This document shows positions 1 to 7,964 of a DNA stretch of 64,000 bases, one piece after another (within the stretch, counting starts at the first letter, position 1; each line of letters opens with the position of its first letter). The DNA is from Thalassotalea marina (GTDB lineage: Bacteria; Pseudomonadota; Gammaproteobacteria; Enterobacterales; Alteromonadaceae), in NCBI RefSeq assembly GCF_014656435.1, contig NZ_BNCK01000013.1, positions 1 to 64,000 on the forward strand, given 5' to 3'. Made by a program: the position numbers and the translations under genes. Under the pieces are notes generated by a model that saw only the letters and a program-made list of their open reading frames with translations, was not told where the DNA came from and did not search any database.

Positions 1-90
1 AGTAGCGTAGGTGTAGACGAAGCAGTAATACGGAACTACGTTGAGTATCAAGGTCGTAAGGATTCAGATCAACTCCGAATGGAGTTGTAA
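1..90 (+). CDS. C-terminal fragment of a probable REP-associated (IS200/IS605-like) transposase
   Basis: Frame 1 is open from base 1 to a TAA at 88-90 and encodes 29 residues, including VDEAVIRNYVEYQG and ending LRMEL. This kind of tail (an xxIRxYVExQG segment, then a short charged end) fits Y1 transposases of the RAYT type. The rest of the gene lies outside the window, so neither the catalytic Tyr nor the HUH motif can be checked. The identification is supported mainly by the palindromic REP seven bases after the stop, because RAYT genes are typically flanked by the REPs they act on. The family call is inference; it could be another small DNA-binding protein. Confidence 0.5.
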   Translation, partial: SSVGVDEAVIRNYVEYQGRKDSDQLRMEL

Positions 91-96
91 CAGTAA

Positions 97-125
97 GTAC
101 CCCGGGCATGCCCGGGGGAATCTAC
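97..125 (-). repeat. REP palindrome beside the transposase tail
   Basis: The core at 100-117 is a perfect 18-base palindrome (ccccgggcatgcccgggg). Read on the minus strand the unit begins gtagattccc. A diverged copy with the same gtagattcccc head and gcatgcccg core lies at 13464-13494 on the plus strand. The palindrome directly follows the stop of the putative RAYT fragment and precedes the convergent GNAT gene, so it may also act as a transcription stop. Confidence 0.6.
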
Positions 126-128
126 TGC

Positions 129-560
129 CTAATCTTCGTAAATCAAAGCTTCTAACGTACTGTATTTGTTACGATACTGGCTAAAGCGCATCTGCAAATG
201 TCTATTAAGCTTTAACTCAACGTCGTTTTCAGACAACCGCTTAAATCCATGCTGCGTATAAAGTGTGGTTAAACTTGGCTGACAAAAACATACCAGTTGC
301 GTATGCTGGCTTAGACAATGTTTTATAAGAGAGCTCGCTAAACCCCGTCCGCGATAGTGTTTATCGCTCACTAAGGCATGTAATAAGTATTGCTCACTGC
401 TGGGCTCTACGGCTGAGACGATAACACTGGCGAAAATAGTGTCGTCTTGTCGCATAATGTAACAACGGTCAAAGCCAATAAATCTTGCCGAATATTGTTG
501 TGATTTGTAAAAGCGTAAAACCGCCTTTTTATCTGGTTTTGTCGCCTGAGTTATTTCCAT
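129..560 (-). CDS. GNAT family N-acetyltransferase
   Basis: A 143-residue protein starting MEITQATKPD. The acetyl-CoA pyrophosphate-binding loop of GNAT motif A is visible as YRGRGLASSLI in mid-protein, and the C-terminal FYxxxGF-like element appears as LYTQHGFKRL. The substrate cannot be told. The longest open frame runs back to 683, but that extension would overlap the LysR gene, which ends at 577, and does not look like GNAT sequence, so the ATG at 560 is chosen. The gene follows the LysR gene on the same strand after 16 bases and may be cotranscribed with it. It converges on the transposase tail. Confidence 0.85.
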   Translation of the reverse strand: MEITQATKPDKKAVLRFYKSQQYSARFIGFDRCYIMRQDDTIFASVIVSAVEPSSEQYLLHALVSDKHYRGRGLASSLIKHCLSQHTQLVCFCQPSLTTLYTQHGFKRLSENDVELKLNRHLQMRFSQYRNKYSTLEALIYED

Positions 561-576
561 AGAACACACGTATAAG

Positions 577-1404
577 TTACGCGCGGTTGAATAACAACCT
601 AAACTGTTGAACGACATCTTCATTGGCACCATTTTTACGAGATACCATATAAATTGGGCGATTAACCTGAAGAGGTGATTCAACGGAAAACAAGGTTTGT
701 TGGTCTATTAATTCATCAACTAACATAGAGGGTAAATAAGCAAAGCCACCTTTGGCTAAAATAACTTCTAATGCAATCATGGCAGCTGAGGTTTTAAAGC
801 TAGGGACAACTTTATGGTGTAAAGCATGCTCTTTATGAAAGGTAATGCCCCAATCAACTAAAATATAGTCTTCAGTTTTGGCGTCAAAGTCTGGGCGGCT
901 ACCCACAAGCGATAAGTCAAAGTGGCCTATGAGCTCATTATTAAAATCATCATCTTTGATTGGATCAGTTAAAAGGCCAACATCAAGTGTTCTATCATCA
1001 AGCTTACGTTGAATGGCTTCACGAACTGAAATTTCAGTATTAAGTGAAAGGTGTTCATATAATTCAAGTACTTCATGAATGCGACTACTGAAAAAAGCGT
1101 CCCATACATTAGGTGTTGCGGCAATATTAAATGAAACACGTTGCTTATCGGCAATAGAAACGGCAATTTTAGATTGCTCCATTTGGCTCACCATTAAATG
1201 AGCATGAGAATATAAAGAATCTCCTGCTGGTGTTAAACGGAGGTTGTTTTTATCGCGAATGAAAAGTTGGGTACCATAGTATTCTTCCAGCTGTTTGATT
1301 CTGGCACTAACAGCAGCTTGCGTGATGTACAGTGTTTCAGCGGCGCGGCCAAAGTGTTTATTTTCAGCAACAGCAATGAAAGTTTTAAATACTCTTATAT
1401 CCAT
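577..1404 (-). CDS. LysR-family regulator, HdfR-like
   Basis: A 275-residue LysR-type regulator. The N-terminal winged helix-turn-helix (residues 1-60) contains NKHFGRAAETLYITQAAVSARIKQLE, very close to the DNA-binding domain of E. coli HdfR, which represses flhDC and affects gltBD. The rest is the usual two-lobed effector domain, rather short and diverged. It is divergent from the ATP-grasp gene, so the intergenic region around 1405-1645 may carry its operator. The effector is unknown. Specificity is inferred only from DNA-binding-domain similarity, so no symbol is given. Confidence 0.88.
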   Translation of the reverse strand: MDIRVFKTFIAVAENKHFGRAAETLYITQAAVSARIKQLEEYYGTQLFIRDKNNLRLTPAGDSLYSHAHLMVSQMEQSKIAVSIADKQRVSFNIAATPNVWDAFFSSRIHEVLELYEHLSLNTEISVREAIQRKLDDRTLDVGLLTDPIKDDDFNNELIGHFDLSLVGSRPDFDAKTEDYILVDWGITFHKEHALHHKVVPSFKTSAAMIALEVILAKGGFAYLPSMLVDELIDQQTLFSVESPLQVNRPIYMVSRKNGANEDVVQQFRLLFNRA

Positions 1405-1645
1405 AAATATATACCCAATTAAGACAGCTGAAATGTAAATGAATATTGTCTCACCGACAAATATTTTTTGCTGTATTTAGTTAAAAAACTCACCTAAATT
1501 AGCCACTGGCTTCAATATGATACGTTGCAATGGGCTCGATAACGAATTTTTTTCGCTACGACAAAAATATTTTGCAAGATTCATCCCTTTCTTTTCTATA
1601 TCCTCCGCTCAAAAATTTCTACCAAAAACTCTTGAGGCAGCACCC

Positions 1646-2692
1646 TTGAAAATTTGCTTTATTATGTACCCGTGGGCACACGTTGACCCTGAATCGGACT
1701 CTACACTCCGTCTTATTCACGAGTGTGTTAAACGAGGCCACACCGTTGCATTGTCTACCGTAAATAATTTAACTATCAGAGATAGTGTTGCCAGCGCATT
1801 TTGTGACGTGTTTACCAAAAAGAGCAAATGTTCAGATAATATTCCCAGCTTTTATAAACAAGCTGTTTTTAAACGAGTACAGCTACCATTAGCTGGATTT
1901 GACGCCATTATTATGCGTGCCAATCCTCCGCTTGATGCCTTGGCATTAAACTTTTTAGACTCTGTTCGCGGCGATACATTTATCATGAATGATCTAGATG
2001 GATTACGTATTGCTAACAACAAAATATATACAGCGTCATTCCAGGATACTGAAAGTGAATTTATACCAGCTACTCACGTGTCTAAAAATCGTGAATACTT
2101 GGAGCGCATTTTTAAAGAGTCAAGTAGCGATCGTATGATCTTAAAACCTCTTGATGGATACGGTGGTCGTGGTGTTATCGTTTTAGAAAAAAGCGCACAA
2201 CAAAGTTTCAGGTCATTATTAGATTTTTATATTGGTGGCGACGAGCACGGTAAAGGTAGCAATTACGTGATCTTGCAAGATTATGTGCCAGGTGCTCAAG
2301 AAGGTGATGTACGCATTTTAATGCTTAACGGTGAACCAATTGGTGCAATGAAAAGGATCCCTGCGTCAGACGATGTTCGAGCAAACGTTCATGCTGGTGG
2401 TGTTGTAGTTAAACATAAACTGTCGTCACAAGAGAAAAAATTGTGCAAATATATTGGGCCTAAACTAGTTAGAGATGGTTTGTATTTTACTGGTATTGAC
2501 GTTATCGGCGGTAAATTAATTGAAGTGAACGTGTTAAGCCCAGGTGGCATCGTTCGTATTAACAAATTAAACCGCGTCAAACTGCAAACACAAGTCATAG
2601 ACTTTGTCGAAAGTGTTGTACATGCAAAAGAGTTAGTGAGAAGTCGTAAAACTGAATTTAGACAGGTGATCGAAGATGCTAACGCTGTCTGA
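1646..2692 (+). CDS. GshB-like ATP-grasp ligase
   Basis: An ATP-grasp protein of about 348 residues, aligned by eye to glutathione synthetase: the N-terminal lobe starts LKICFIMYPW, an LRIANNKIYTASF segment follows, then the ATP-binding loop LKPLDGYGGRGV, RIPASDDVRANVHAGG, and the C-terminal metal site FTGIDVIGGKLIEVNVLSPGG. Canonical GshB has NVTSPTCI where this has NVLSPGGI, so it is a paralogue whose acceptor may not be gamma-Glu-Cys. Start: the open frame extends to an ATG at 1517, but family similarity begins at the TTG at 1646, which has gagg about 8 bases upstream; the 43 extra residues look non-native. It overlaps the next gene by 17 bases, so the two are probably translationally coupled. 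Confidence 0.8.
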   Translation: MKICFIMYPWAHVDPESDSTLRLIHECVKRGHTVALSTVNNLTIRDSVASAFCDVFTKKSKCSDNIPSFYKQAVFKRVQLPLAGFDAIIMRANPPLDALALNFLDSVRGDTFIMNDLDGLRIANNKIYTASFQDTESEFIPATHVSKNREYLERIFKESSSDRMILKPLDGYGGRGVIVLEKSAQQSFRSLLDFYIGGDEHGKGSNYVILQDYVPGAQEGDVRILMLNGEPIGAMKRIPASDDVRANVHAGGVVVKHKLSSQEKKLCKYIGPKLVRDGLYFTGIDVIGGKLIEVNVLSPGGIVRINKLNRVKLQTQVIDFVESVVHAKELVRSRKTEFRQVIEDANAV

Positions 2693-4667
2693 GCAGGAAT
2701 GTATTGACCGCATTAAGCGACTGGAATGTTTTCACGCTGAAGTTGCTGGCGGTTCATTTATTATTAAGATAGACGAATATTCCCCCATCATTTGTGCGGC
2801 GATTCACAATGGTCATCAGCTTCGAGAGGAACTTAATAAAACGTTTTTGTTGAGTAAACAAGAGCGTTTTTATGAAGAAGATCCTTATACTGACGAGCTC
2901 ATTTCTTCTTTTCCAATCAAGTTAATTGGCAATGACTCTAGATTTGAGTACGACTTAAATCGAGCAAAAACCCTGTCGACTTATTTTAAAACTGCTTGGA
3001 ACAAACAAGTTTGGCAAAAGCCGCTAAGCCCAAAGCAGCGCGCGATAAGTCATCAAAAACACCAAGCTTTTTATAATGTGTTAGAGGCGGTTATTAGTGT
3101 TGTAGAGCAGCAGTTTAGCAATGCGATTGTTTTTGATATCCACTCTTACAATTACCAACGCATAGAGCGTGATACACCAACGTTCAATATTGGCGCAGGG
3201 CAAATTGACATAGAGCGCTGGGGGCAAGTGGTCAATCACTTTGAAAAACAACTAAACAAAATTTCTTTGCCAAACATAGATGTACGCGCTGCAACGGATG
3301 AAGTATTTCATGGTCGAGGTTATTTGATCACCCATGTTAATTCTCATTTCGACAATACGTTAGTATTACCAACGGAAGTCAAAAAGGTCTTTATGGATGA
3401 AGCTTCAGGTGATGTTTACCCGCTAGTTTTAGAAGAGCTTAAAACAAACTTTAAAGAGGCTATCTCGGAAACGGCAGCATATTTTGTCCGCCGCTACGGT
3501 AAAAAGAAACGTACACAAAAAGCCGATATTTTGTCTTCAACAATAAGCCCTGAAGTGTTGAGTTTGGACAAACAGTTATTTTCATTATGTAAAAACATTG
3601 AAACTTTAAATTTTATTAACCCGGTCAACTTATCAGCGGAACGTAATAAGTTTTTGAAACGAAACAGTTATGTTCAACCTAGTTTTACCTATAAACAACT
3701 AGACATAAATCCGTATAAGTTTCGCGAGCAGTTATACAAGTTACCGGTTGATAGCATTAACGATGCAAGTATTAGTCAGCTTTACCGTCATGTTATTGAT
3801 AATTTAGCGAATAAAATTGATCTATTAACCAGCATAGGTACCGATGACTTTGTTTATAACTCTTTAAAGTATTATGGTGAGCCAGATCAGAAAGATATGG
3901 CAAATGCTAAGTTTTTGCTGCACTTAACGAGTGAGCCAGACTTTCAAGACGAGATAAAGCTAAATGCCAATGAAGCAGTAGACTATTTCAAAGCTCAGGC
4001 CAGCGAATGGGGACTGAAGTGTAAAGTTGAAAAGTCGAGCAAAATTGTCGCTAAAGCTATGGTTAACAACGAAAAAGCCCAGCTGTTAATCAATAAAGAA
4101 GCCAGCTTTAGTGAAAAAGAAGCACATGCTTTTGCCTTTCATGAATTGGGCATACACATGTTGACTACCCTTAATGCTAAAAAACACCCACTAAAAGTAT
4201 TTAGTTTAGGGTTGCCAGGCAACACCTATACGCAGGAGGGGTTGGCACTATACAGCGAATATTGCTCGGGTAGTTTGACCATCAAAAGGCTGCAAACCAT
4301 CGCTTTAAGAGTTATCGCTGTGCAGTATATGTTAGCGCATCGAGATTTTGTTAAAACCTATCATGCGTTACTTAACGAGTTTTCTTTGGATAAACTCACC
4401 GCATTTACGTTAACAACCCGTGTTTATCGCGGTGGTGGTTTTACTAAAGATTATTTGTACCTAAAGGGCTTTGTTGATGTGTTTAATTTAGCTAAACAGG
4501 GCAGTATCGATAATCTGCTGGTAGGTAAAACTGGTTTATTGGATTTTGACATTACCAATGAATTAGTTGAAAGACAAATGATCACTAAACCTACGCCATT
4601 GTTTAATTTAGATTTTGCGCCTAGTGGTAATAATATTCTTGATTTTGTTGTAGATTCACTTAAATAA
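2676..4667 (+). CDS. N-formylglutamate amidohydrolase-like + QEGLA/DUF1704 metallopeptidase fusion
   Basis: A 663-residue fusion. Residues ~15-280 resemble N-formylglutamate amidohydrolases (AAIHNGH, then FDIHSYNYQR). Residues ~340-650 are a DUF1704 domain ('flavohemoglobin expression-modulating QEGLA motif protein') with HELGIH at 489-494, an HExxxH metallopeptidase motif, and the signature QEGLA at 520-524, whose Glu could supply a third zinc ligand. Eukaryotic DUF1704 members (MATCAP/TMCP) are carboxypeptidases that trim tubulin tails. There is no signal peptide, so it is probably cytoplasmic. It starts inside the ATP-grasp gene. A cycle in which one partner adds and the other removes an amino acid is my inference; the substrate is unknown. 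Confidence 0.85.
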   Translation: MLTLSEQECIDRIKRLECFHAEVAGGSFIIKIDEYSPIICAAIHNGHQLREELNKTFLLSKQERFYEEDPYTDELISSFPIKLIGNDSRFEYDLNRAKTLSTYFKTAWNKQVWQKPLSPKQRAISHQKHQAFYNVLEAVISVVEQQFSNAIVFDIHSYNYQRIERDTPTFNIGAGQIDIERWGQVVNHFEKQLNKISLPNIDVRAATDEVFHGRGYLITHVNSHFDNTLVLPTEVKKVFMDEASGDVYPLVLEELKTNFKEAISETAAYFVRRYGKKKRTQKADILSSTISPEVLSLDKQLFSLCKNIETLNFINPVNLSAERNKFLKRNSYVQPSFTYKQLDINPYKFREQLYKLPVDSINDASISQLYRHVIDNLANKIDLLTSIGTDDFVYNSLKYYGEPDQKDMANAKFLLHLTSEPDFQDEIKLNANEAVDYFKAQASEWGLKCKVEKSSKIVAKAMVNNEKAQLLINKEASFSEKEAHAFAFHELGIHMLTTLNAKKHPLKVFSLGLPGNTYTQEGLALYSEYCSGSLTIKRLQTIALRVIAVQYMLAHRDFVKTYHALLNEFSLDKLTAFTLTTRVYRGGGFTKDYLYLKGFVDVFNLAKQGSIDNLLVGKTGLLDFDITNELVERQMITKPTPLFNLDFAPSGNNILDFVVDSLK

Positions 4668-4743
4668 TCAACATCTTGTAATTTTTTTGTTTGCACGCTG
4701 ACTAGTTAAACCTTTAGTTTAATATCAACATGAGGAAGCAGTA

Positions 4744-5175
4744 ATGTTGAATAAGTTTACGATTAGCGAGAAATCAATTTTTCTACTGTGGTTGCTGAGT
4801 ATATGTAGCTATTTATTATTTGTGTTTATCACAGATAGCAAACTTGAAATGGTATGGTTACTGGCAATATCTAACATCGCGATATTTCCTAGCCTATTTA
4901 AGCGCTCAAAACTGCCTGAAAATAGGGTGGTGGAGCCAAAAAATCATGTCAGGTTTATCAAGGGAGACATGTATATTGGTGATGCAAAAGTAAGGGTGTC
5001 AGAGGTTCGCAAAGTCGCTTTAGAAACTGTTGAACAAGACGCTTATTTTTCATTGCCATACAATCACGTAAAACTTGGGGAAATTCCCAATATGGTTTTT
5101 TCAGCTGATAAAGCTCAAGAGTTTAAAGCATATTTAAAAACACACTTATCAAATGACGTCGTTTTTATAAAGTAG
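4744..5175 (+). CDS. Two-TM membrane protein of unknown function
   Basis: A 143-residue protein. Two hydrophobic segments lie near residues 13-30 and 36-53, followed by a soluble C-terminal domain (FIKGDMYIGDAKVRVSEVRKVAL) with an alternating pattern suggesting a small beta-rich, PH-like fold. An aggaag ribosome site precedes the ATG. It lies 76 bases after the QEGLA fusion gene and ends at a terminator, so it may be the last gene of that transcript. I do not recognise the family. Confidence 0.7.
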   Translation: MLNKFTISEKSIFLLWLLSICSYLLFVFITDSKLEMVWLLAISNIAIFPSLFKRSKLPENRVVEPKNHVRFIKGDMYIGDAKVRVSEVRKVALETVEQDAYFSLPYNHVKLGEIPNMVFSADKAQEFKAYLKTHLSNDVVFIK

Positions 5176-5207
5176 CTACTACCTGATCAACTTAAACCTA
5201 GGATAAG

Positions 5208-5240
5208 CAAAGCCCGCTGAATCAAAATGCGGGCTTTTTC
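5208..5240. terminator. Bidirectional intrinsic terminator
   Basis: Stem aaagcccgc (5209-5217) pairs with gcgggcttt (5229-5237), flanked by A and T runs on both sides. It lies between two convergent genes and can serve both strands. Confidence 0.85.
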
Positions 5241-5247
5241 GTCTATG

Positions 5248-5907
5248 TTATATGCCTTGTAAAGGTGTTACCGCTCGTTCCGGTTTAGCGTAAGCCAACC
5301 TGCCGAGCTTAGTTGTTAAATGATAACTATCTAGGCTTGAAACGGCGATAGTCTCAAGCAACTCTATATCAATAAAGCCATCATCTAACAGGGCTTTTTC
5401 GTTTACAAATATATCTTGAATCTCTCCAACGATCATCGTTGTACCATTATGTTTAATATCTACTATTTCAATCAAGGAAACGCCATATTTAACTTCACTT
5501 TCATGTACAAATGGGCAGTTAAAGTTGTTGATGTATTGAGGTTTTAAGCCAACCGCTTCAAATTCACTAATTGTTTTATCGTATCGAGCAGAGCATTGAT
5601 GGGCTTGTTGCCAAATTTTTGCATTGACATGATTAATGCTAAACTCTTGATTCGCTTTGATATTACTTAAGGTGTCTCGTCTTACCGTATCAGGTCTATT
5701 AATCATGCCTACAAGTGGTGGATTAGCACCTAAATGAAACACTGAACTTACAATGGACAGATTTTCGATACCTGCTTTGCATTTGGTACCAATGAGATTA
5801 GCACTTTTAAAACCCGATAACGAGTTAACTAATTTAGCTCGGTAGCGCTGCTCGAAGCTATCGAGTTGTTGCCGACTAATATGTTGGAGTAAATTATTCA
5901 TTGCCAT
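5248..5907 (-). CDS. Flavin reductase-like (split-barrel FMN-binding) protein
   Basis: A protein of about 219 residues with the flavin reductase-like pattern: SANLIGTKCKAG near the N-terminus, ENLSIVSSVFHLGANPPLVGMINRP (the FMN-binding barrel strands), then NQEFSINHV. Proteins of this type bind FMN and often reduce it with NAD(P)H. Last gene of a five-gene minus-strand operon. Possible starts are 5919, 5907 and 5901; the first two overlap the upstream Trp-rich gene by 22 and 10 bases. The physiological substrate is unknown. Confidence 0.78.
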   Translation of the reverse strand: MAMNNLLQHISRQQLDSFEQRYRAKLVNSLSGFKSANLIGTKCKAGIENLSIVSSVFHLGANPPLVGMINRPDTVRRDTLSNIKANQEFSINHVNAKIWQQAHQCSARYDKTISEFEAVGLKPQYINNFNCPFVHESEVKYGVSLIEIVDIKHNGTTMIVGEIQDIFVNEKALLDDGFIDIELLETIAVSSLDSYHLTTKLGRLAYAKPERAVTPLQGI

Positions 5908-6113
5908 CCCGTTTTCCATTGACGTGGATCTTTTAAATCTCGCCAGTTAATTTGATATTCATTGTTGTTTATTACTGCCGTGATAATGCACTCGATAACA
6001 GAATGATTTTCATCAAACTCAACACAAGAAACCACAAAGTGTTTTTCTTTGTTTGAAACGATGACTTTGGTCCATTTAGAATGCAGCAGTTTTTTAGGTG
6101 ATATTTTATTCAT
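5898..6113 (-). CDS. TIGR02450-family Trp-rich small protein
   Basis: A 71-residue protein beginning NKISPKKLLHSKWTKV and ending with spaced Trp residues (INWRDLKDPRQWKTGW). This matches the TIGR02450 Trp-rich family, whose members start with a near-identical xPKKLLxSKWT element. The family has no established function but is often found near photolyase and light or oxidative-stress genes. Two bases separate it from the CIA30 gene upstream. Confidence 0.85.
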   Translation of the reverse strand: MNKISPKKLLHSKWTKVIVSNKEKHFVVSCVEFDENHSVIECIITAVINNNEYQINWRDLKDPRQWKTGWQ

Positions 6114-6115
6114 GG

Positions 6116-6709
6116 TTAATCGAACGTTATTTTTTTTATGTTCAGCGAAAATTCGCCTTGTTGTTGGCTGGATATTAAAAATCCAATCGTGGTTAAATCG
6201 CTAAAATTTAATTGGTAATCAGACGCAAATGGTTTCCCTCGAAACTGCAAAGTAAAGTCATCTGCGGAAAATTCGTAACTAGTCCACTGACTAGATTTGG
6301 CTATAAATTCGACAACAAAAGCGGGGCCGTCAAAATAACGGTCAACTCTGAGCCTAAGTTGATACACCTTATCGTCGCCTTTTACAGTAATATTTAATTT
6401 ATCCTTTTTGTGTGTATCCAACGTTAATTCACTGCGCGTAGAGGCAAACCCACCATTGTTTTCTAATGAAATTATTCCGCTGAAATTAAGGTGGTTTTTA
6501 TGTTGTTTTATCGTACTTTGAGACATGCCGCCCATCACGGCATCATTTATTACTCGCCAGTTGGCTTGTAATATCCAGTTTGCATCTTTGACTGGCACAG
6601 CATTTGTTGTTGTCATAAAACCTCCGGCAAGTACAAGTAAAATAATGTAAATGACTTTTGCACAGTGTTTGTGTCTGGCTGGTGCGATCAATACAATTGG
6701 GTTTACCAT
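6116..6709 (-). CDS. CIA30-family protein, probably exported
   Basis: A 197-residue protein. Residues ~50-195 carry the CIA30 signature WRVINDAVMGGMSQS, then NNGGFASTRS and a jelly-roll-like strand pattern. The family is named after a mitochondrial complex I assembly factor; the bacterial members are mostly uncharacterised. The N-terminus contains a hydrophobic stretch (VIYIILLVLAGGFM), so export or membrane anchoring is likely. The exact start is uncertain; the first ATG at 6709 overlaps the upstream SDR gene by 7 bases. Confidence 0.8.
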   Translation of the reverse strand: MVNPIVLIAPARHKHCAKVIYIILLVLAGGFMTTTNAVPVKDANWILQANWRVINDAVMGGMSQSTIKQHKNHLNFSGIISLENNGGFASTRSELTLDTHKKDKLNITVKGDDKVYQLRLRVDRYFDGPAFVVEFIAKSSQWTSYEFSADDFTLQFRGKPFASDYQLNFSDLTTIGFLISSQQQGEFSLNIKKITFD

Positions 6710-7404
6710 GGTATTGGTTTTCCTGCCCAGTCAATAAACTTAGCAGTTCCCTGATACTCTGTATTATCTATGATATTGGCCAATTGCATGGCGACAAAAT
6801 CAGGTGAAAATAGTTTATCTTTAGGGACACGCGCTTGAAACGGTTTAGACAAAGGAGAGTCAGTGGTGCCAGGATGAAAGGCGATAAGCTTTACCAACTT
6901 GGCGCGCCGAGCCATTTCAATAGAAAGCGTTTGAATGAACATGTTTAATGCTGCTTTACTCGCTCGGTACGCATACCAACCCCCTAAATGATTATCTTCA
7001 ATACTGCCTACTCGAGCGCTAAAGGTTGTTAGTGTGGTTGTCGCCGACTTGGGTAATAATGCGCAGATATTTTTCATCCAAAGCGCTGGAATAATAAAAT
7101 TTACCTTTTGGCTATGCTCAAGATAGTCAGCACTTATATCTTCAAGGCGTTTTTCTGGAAAATAATTGTCGCAGTGCAATGTCCCCAAACATATAAACAC
7201 TAATGCTGGTGCACCATATTGCTGAAAAATTTCTTTGGTGATAGTAGAAATGTCGTGTTCGTCGTAGTTAGACTTTATATAAGTTAGGTTATCGCCAGCA
7301 GGAACATTTATTGTTCGTGATACCGCGATAACTTGATGTTGTTTACAATAATGAGCGATGAGATCTTGGGCGATAACGCTTGATGCGCCAATAATGAGTA
7401 CCAT
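6703..7404 (-). CDS. Short-chain dehydrogenase/reductase
   Basis: A 233-residue SDR. The N-terminus MVLIIGASSVIAQDL is a Rossmann glycine loop, abbreviated from the classical TGxxxGIG form. Downstream are a catalytic Ser context (TFSARVGS), the YxxxK pair as YRASKAALN, and FHPGTTDSPLS after it. An upstream extension to 7506 is possible but precedes the Rossmann strand and overlaps the DCC gene, so the ATG at 7404 (8 bases after the DCC stop) is chosen. SDRs of this type accompany CIA30, DCC and Trp-rich proteins in light/oxidative-stress clusters of marine bacteria. Substrate unknown. Confidence 0.87.
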   Translation of the reverse strand: MVLIIGASSVIAQDLIAHYCKQHQVIAVSRTINVPAGDNLTYIKSNYDEHDISTITKEIFQQYGAPALVFICLGTLHCDNYFPEKRLEDISADYLEHSQKVNFIIPALWMKNICALLPKSATTTLTTFSARVGSIEDNHLGGWYAYRASKAALNMFIQTLSIEMARRAKLVKLIAFHPGTTDSPLSKPFQARVPKDKLFSPDFVAMQLANIIDNTEYQGTAKFIDWAGKPIPW

Positions 7405-7411
7405 AATTGAT

Positions 7412-7819
7412 TCACTTATGTTTGTTTTGGCATACATCACACTCATGGTTAACTGATGGTAACCAAGGTGAAAGTAATGTAGAGATACGGTGTCTATGTT
7501 TGGCAAAAACAGTATATGCTCGGTTGGCCAATGGCCTGATTAATGGCCAGTTTAGCCAAACAACTCGGCACTTTTTACCCACCAATCGCCATGCATGGTA
7601 GGTAACATCTAGTCCTGTGATGACTTGACCATTTAATTGCCCATGTATTTTTTTCATCGCTTGGCTTTTATCAATGTTTGGCCAAATGCTTTGAAAATTA
7701 TCTTGATGTAGGTCGACCAAATTGATGCGTTGCTGGCGATCTAAACGCTTTAATGCTCGCATTTCAGTGACACAAAGTGGACATTGCCCATCATAAAAAA
7801 TGGTGAGTGACTCGTTCAA
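7412..7819 (-). CDS. DCC-family thiol-disulfide oxidoreductase-like protein (DUF393)
   Basis: A 135-residue protein with the family hallmark FYDGQCPLCVTEM at residues 8-20, giving a CxxC pair in a thioredoxin-like context. It is the first gene of the minus-strand operon that runs through the SDR, CIA30, Trp-rich and flavin reductase-like genes. The C-terminus has additional Cys residues (HECDVCQNK). Redox activity is suggested by the motif, but family members are poorly characterised. Confidence 0.87.
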   Translation of the reverse strand: MNESLTIFYDGQCPLCVTEMRALKRLDRQQRINLVDLHQDNFQSIWPNIDKSQAMKKIHGQLNGQVITGLDVTYHAWRLVGKKCRVVWLNWPLIRPLANRAYTVFAKHRHRISTLLSPWLPSVNHECDVCQNKHK

Positions 7820-7964
7820 AGCTATCCCCTTATTCTTGATAGTTGCTTATACGTTTAAAACAAGTGCGAGGATCTGTGTTATTAAAACTGTATAGGTGAA
7901 TAAACCCAAAAATTGTAGCTGTTCAAGTATGGTAACTGTCGTTAGACTCCGCCTAGGAGGAAAC

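Noticed and set aside
561-683. N-terminal extension of the GNAT protein to base 683
   Set aside because: It would overlap the LysR gene by 107 bases and is the reverse-frame shadow of that gene; the ATG at 560 gives the family-like start.
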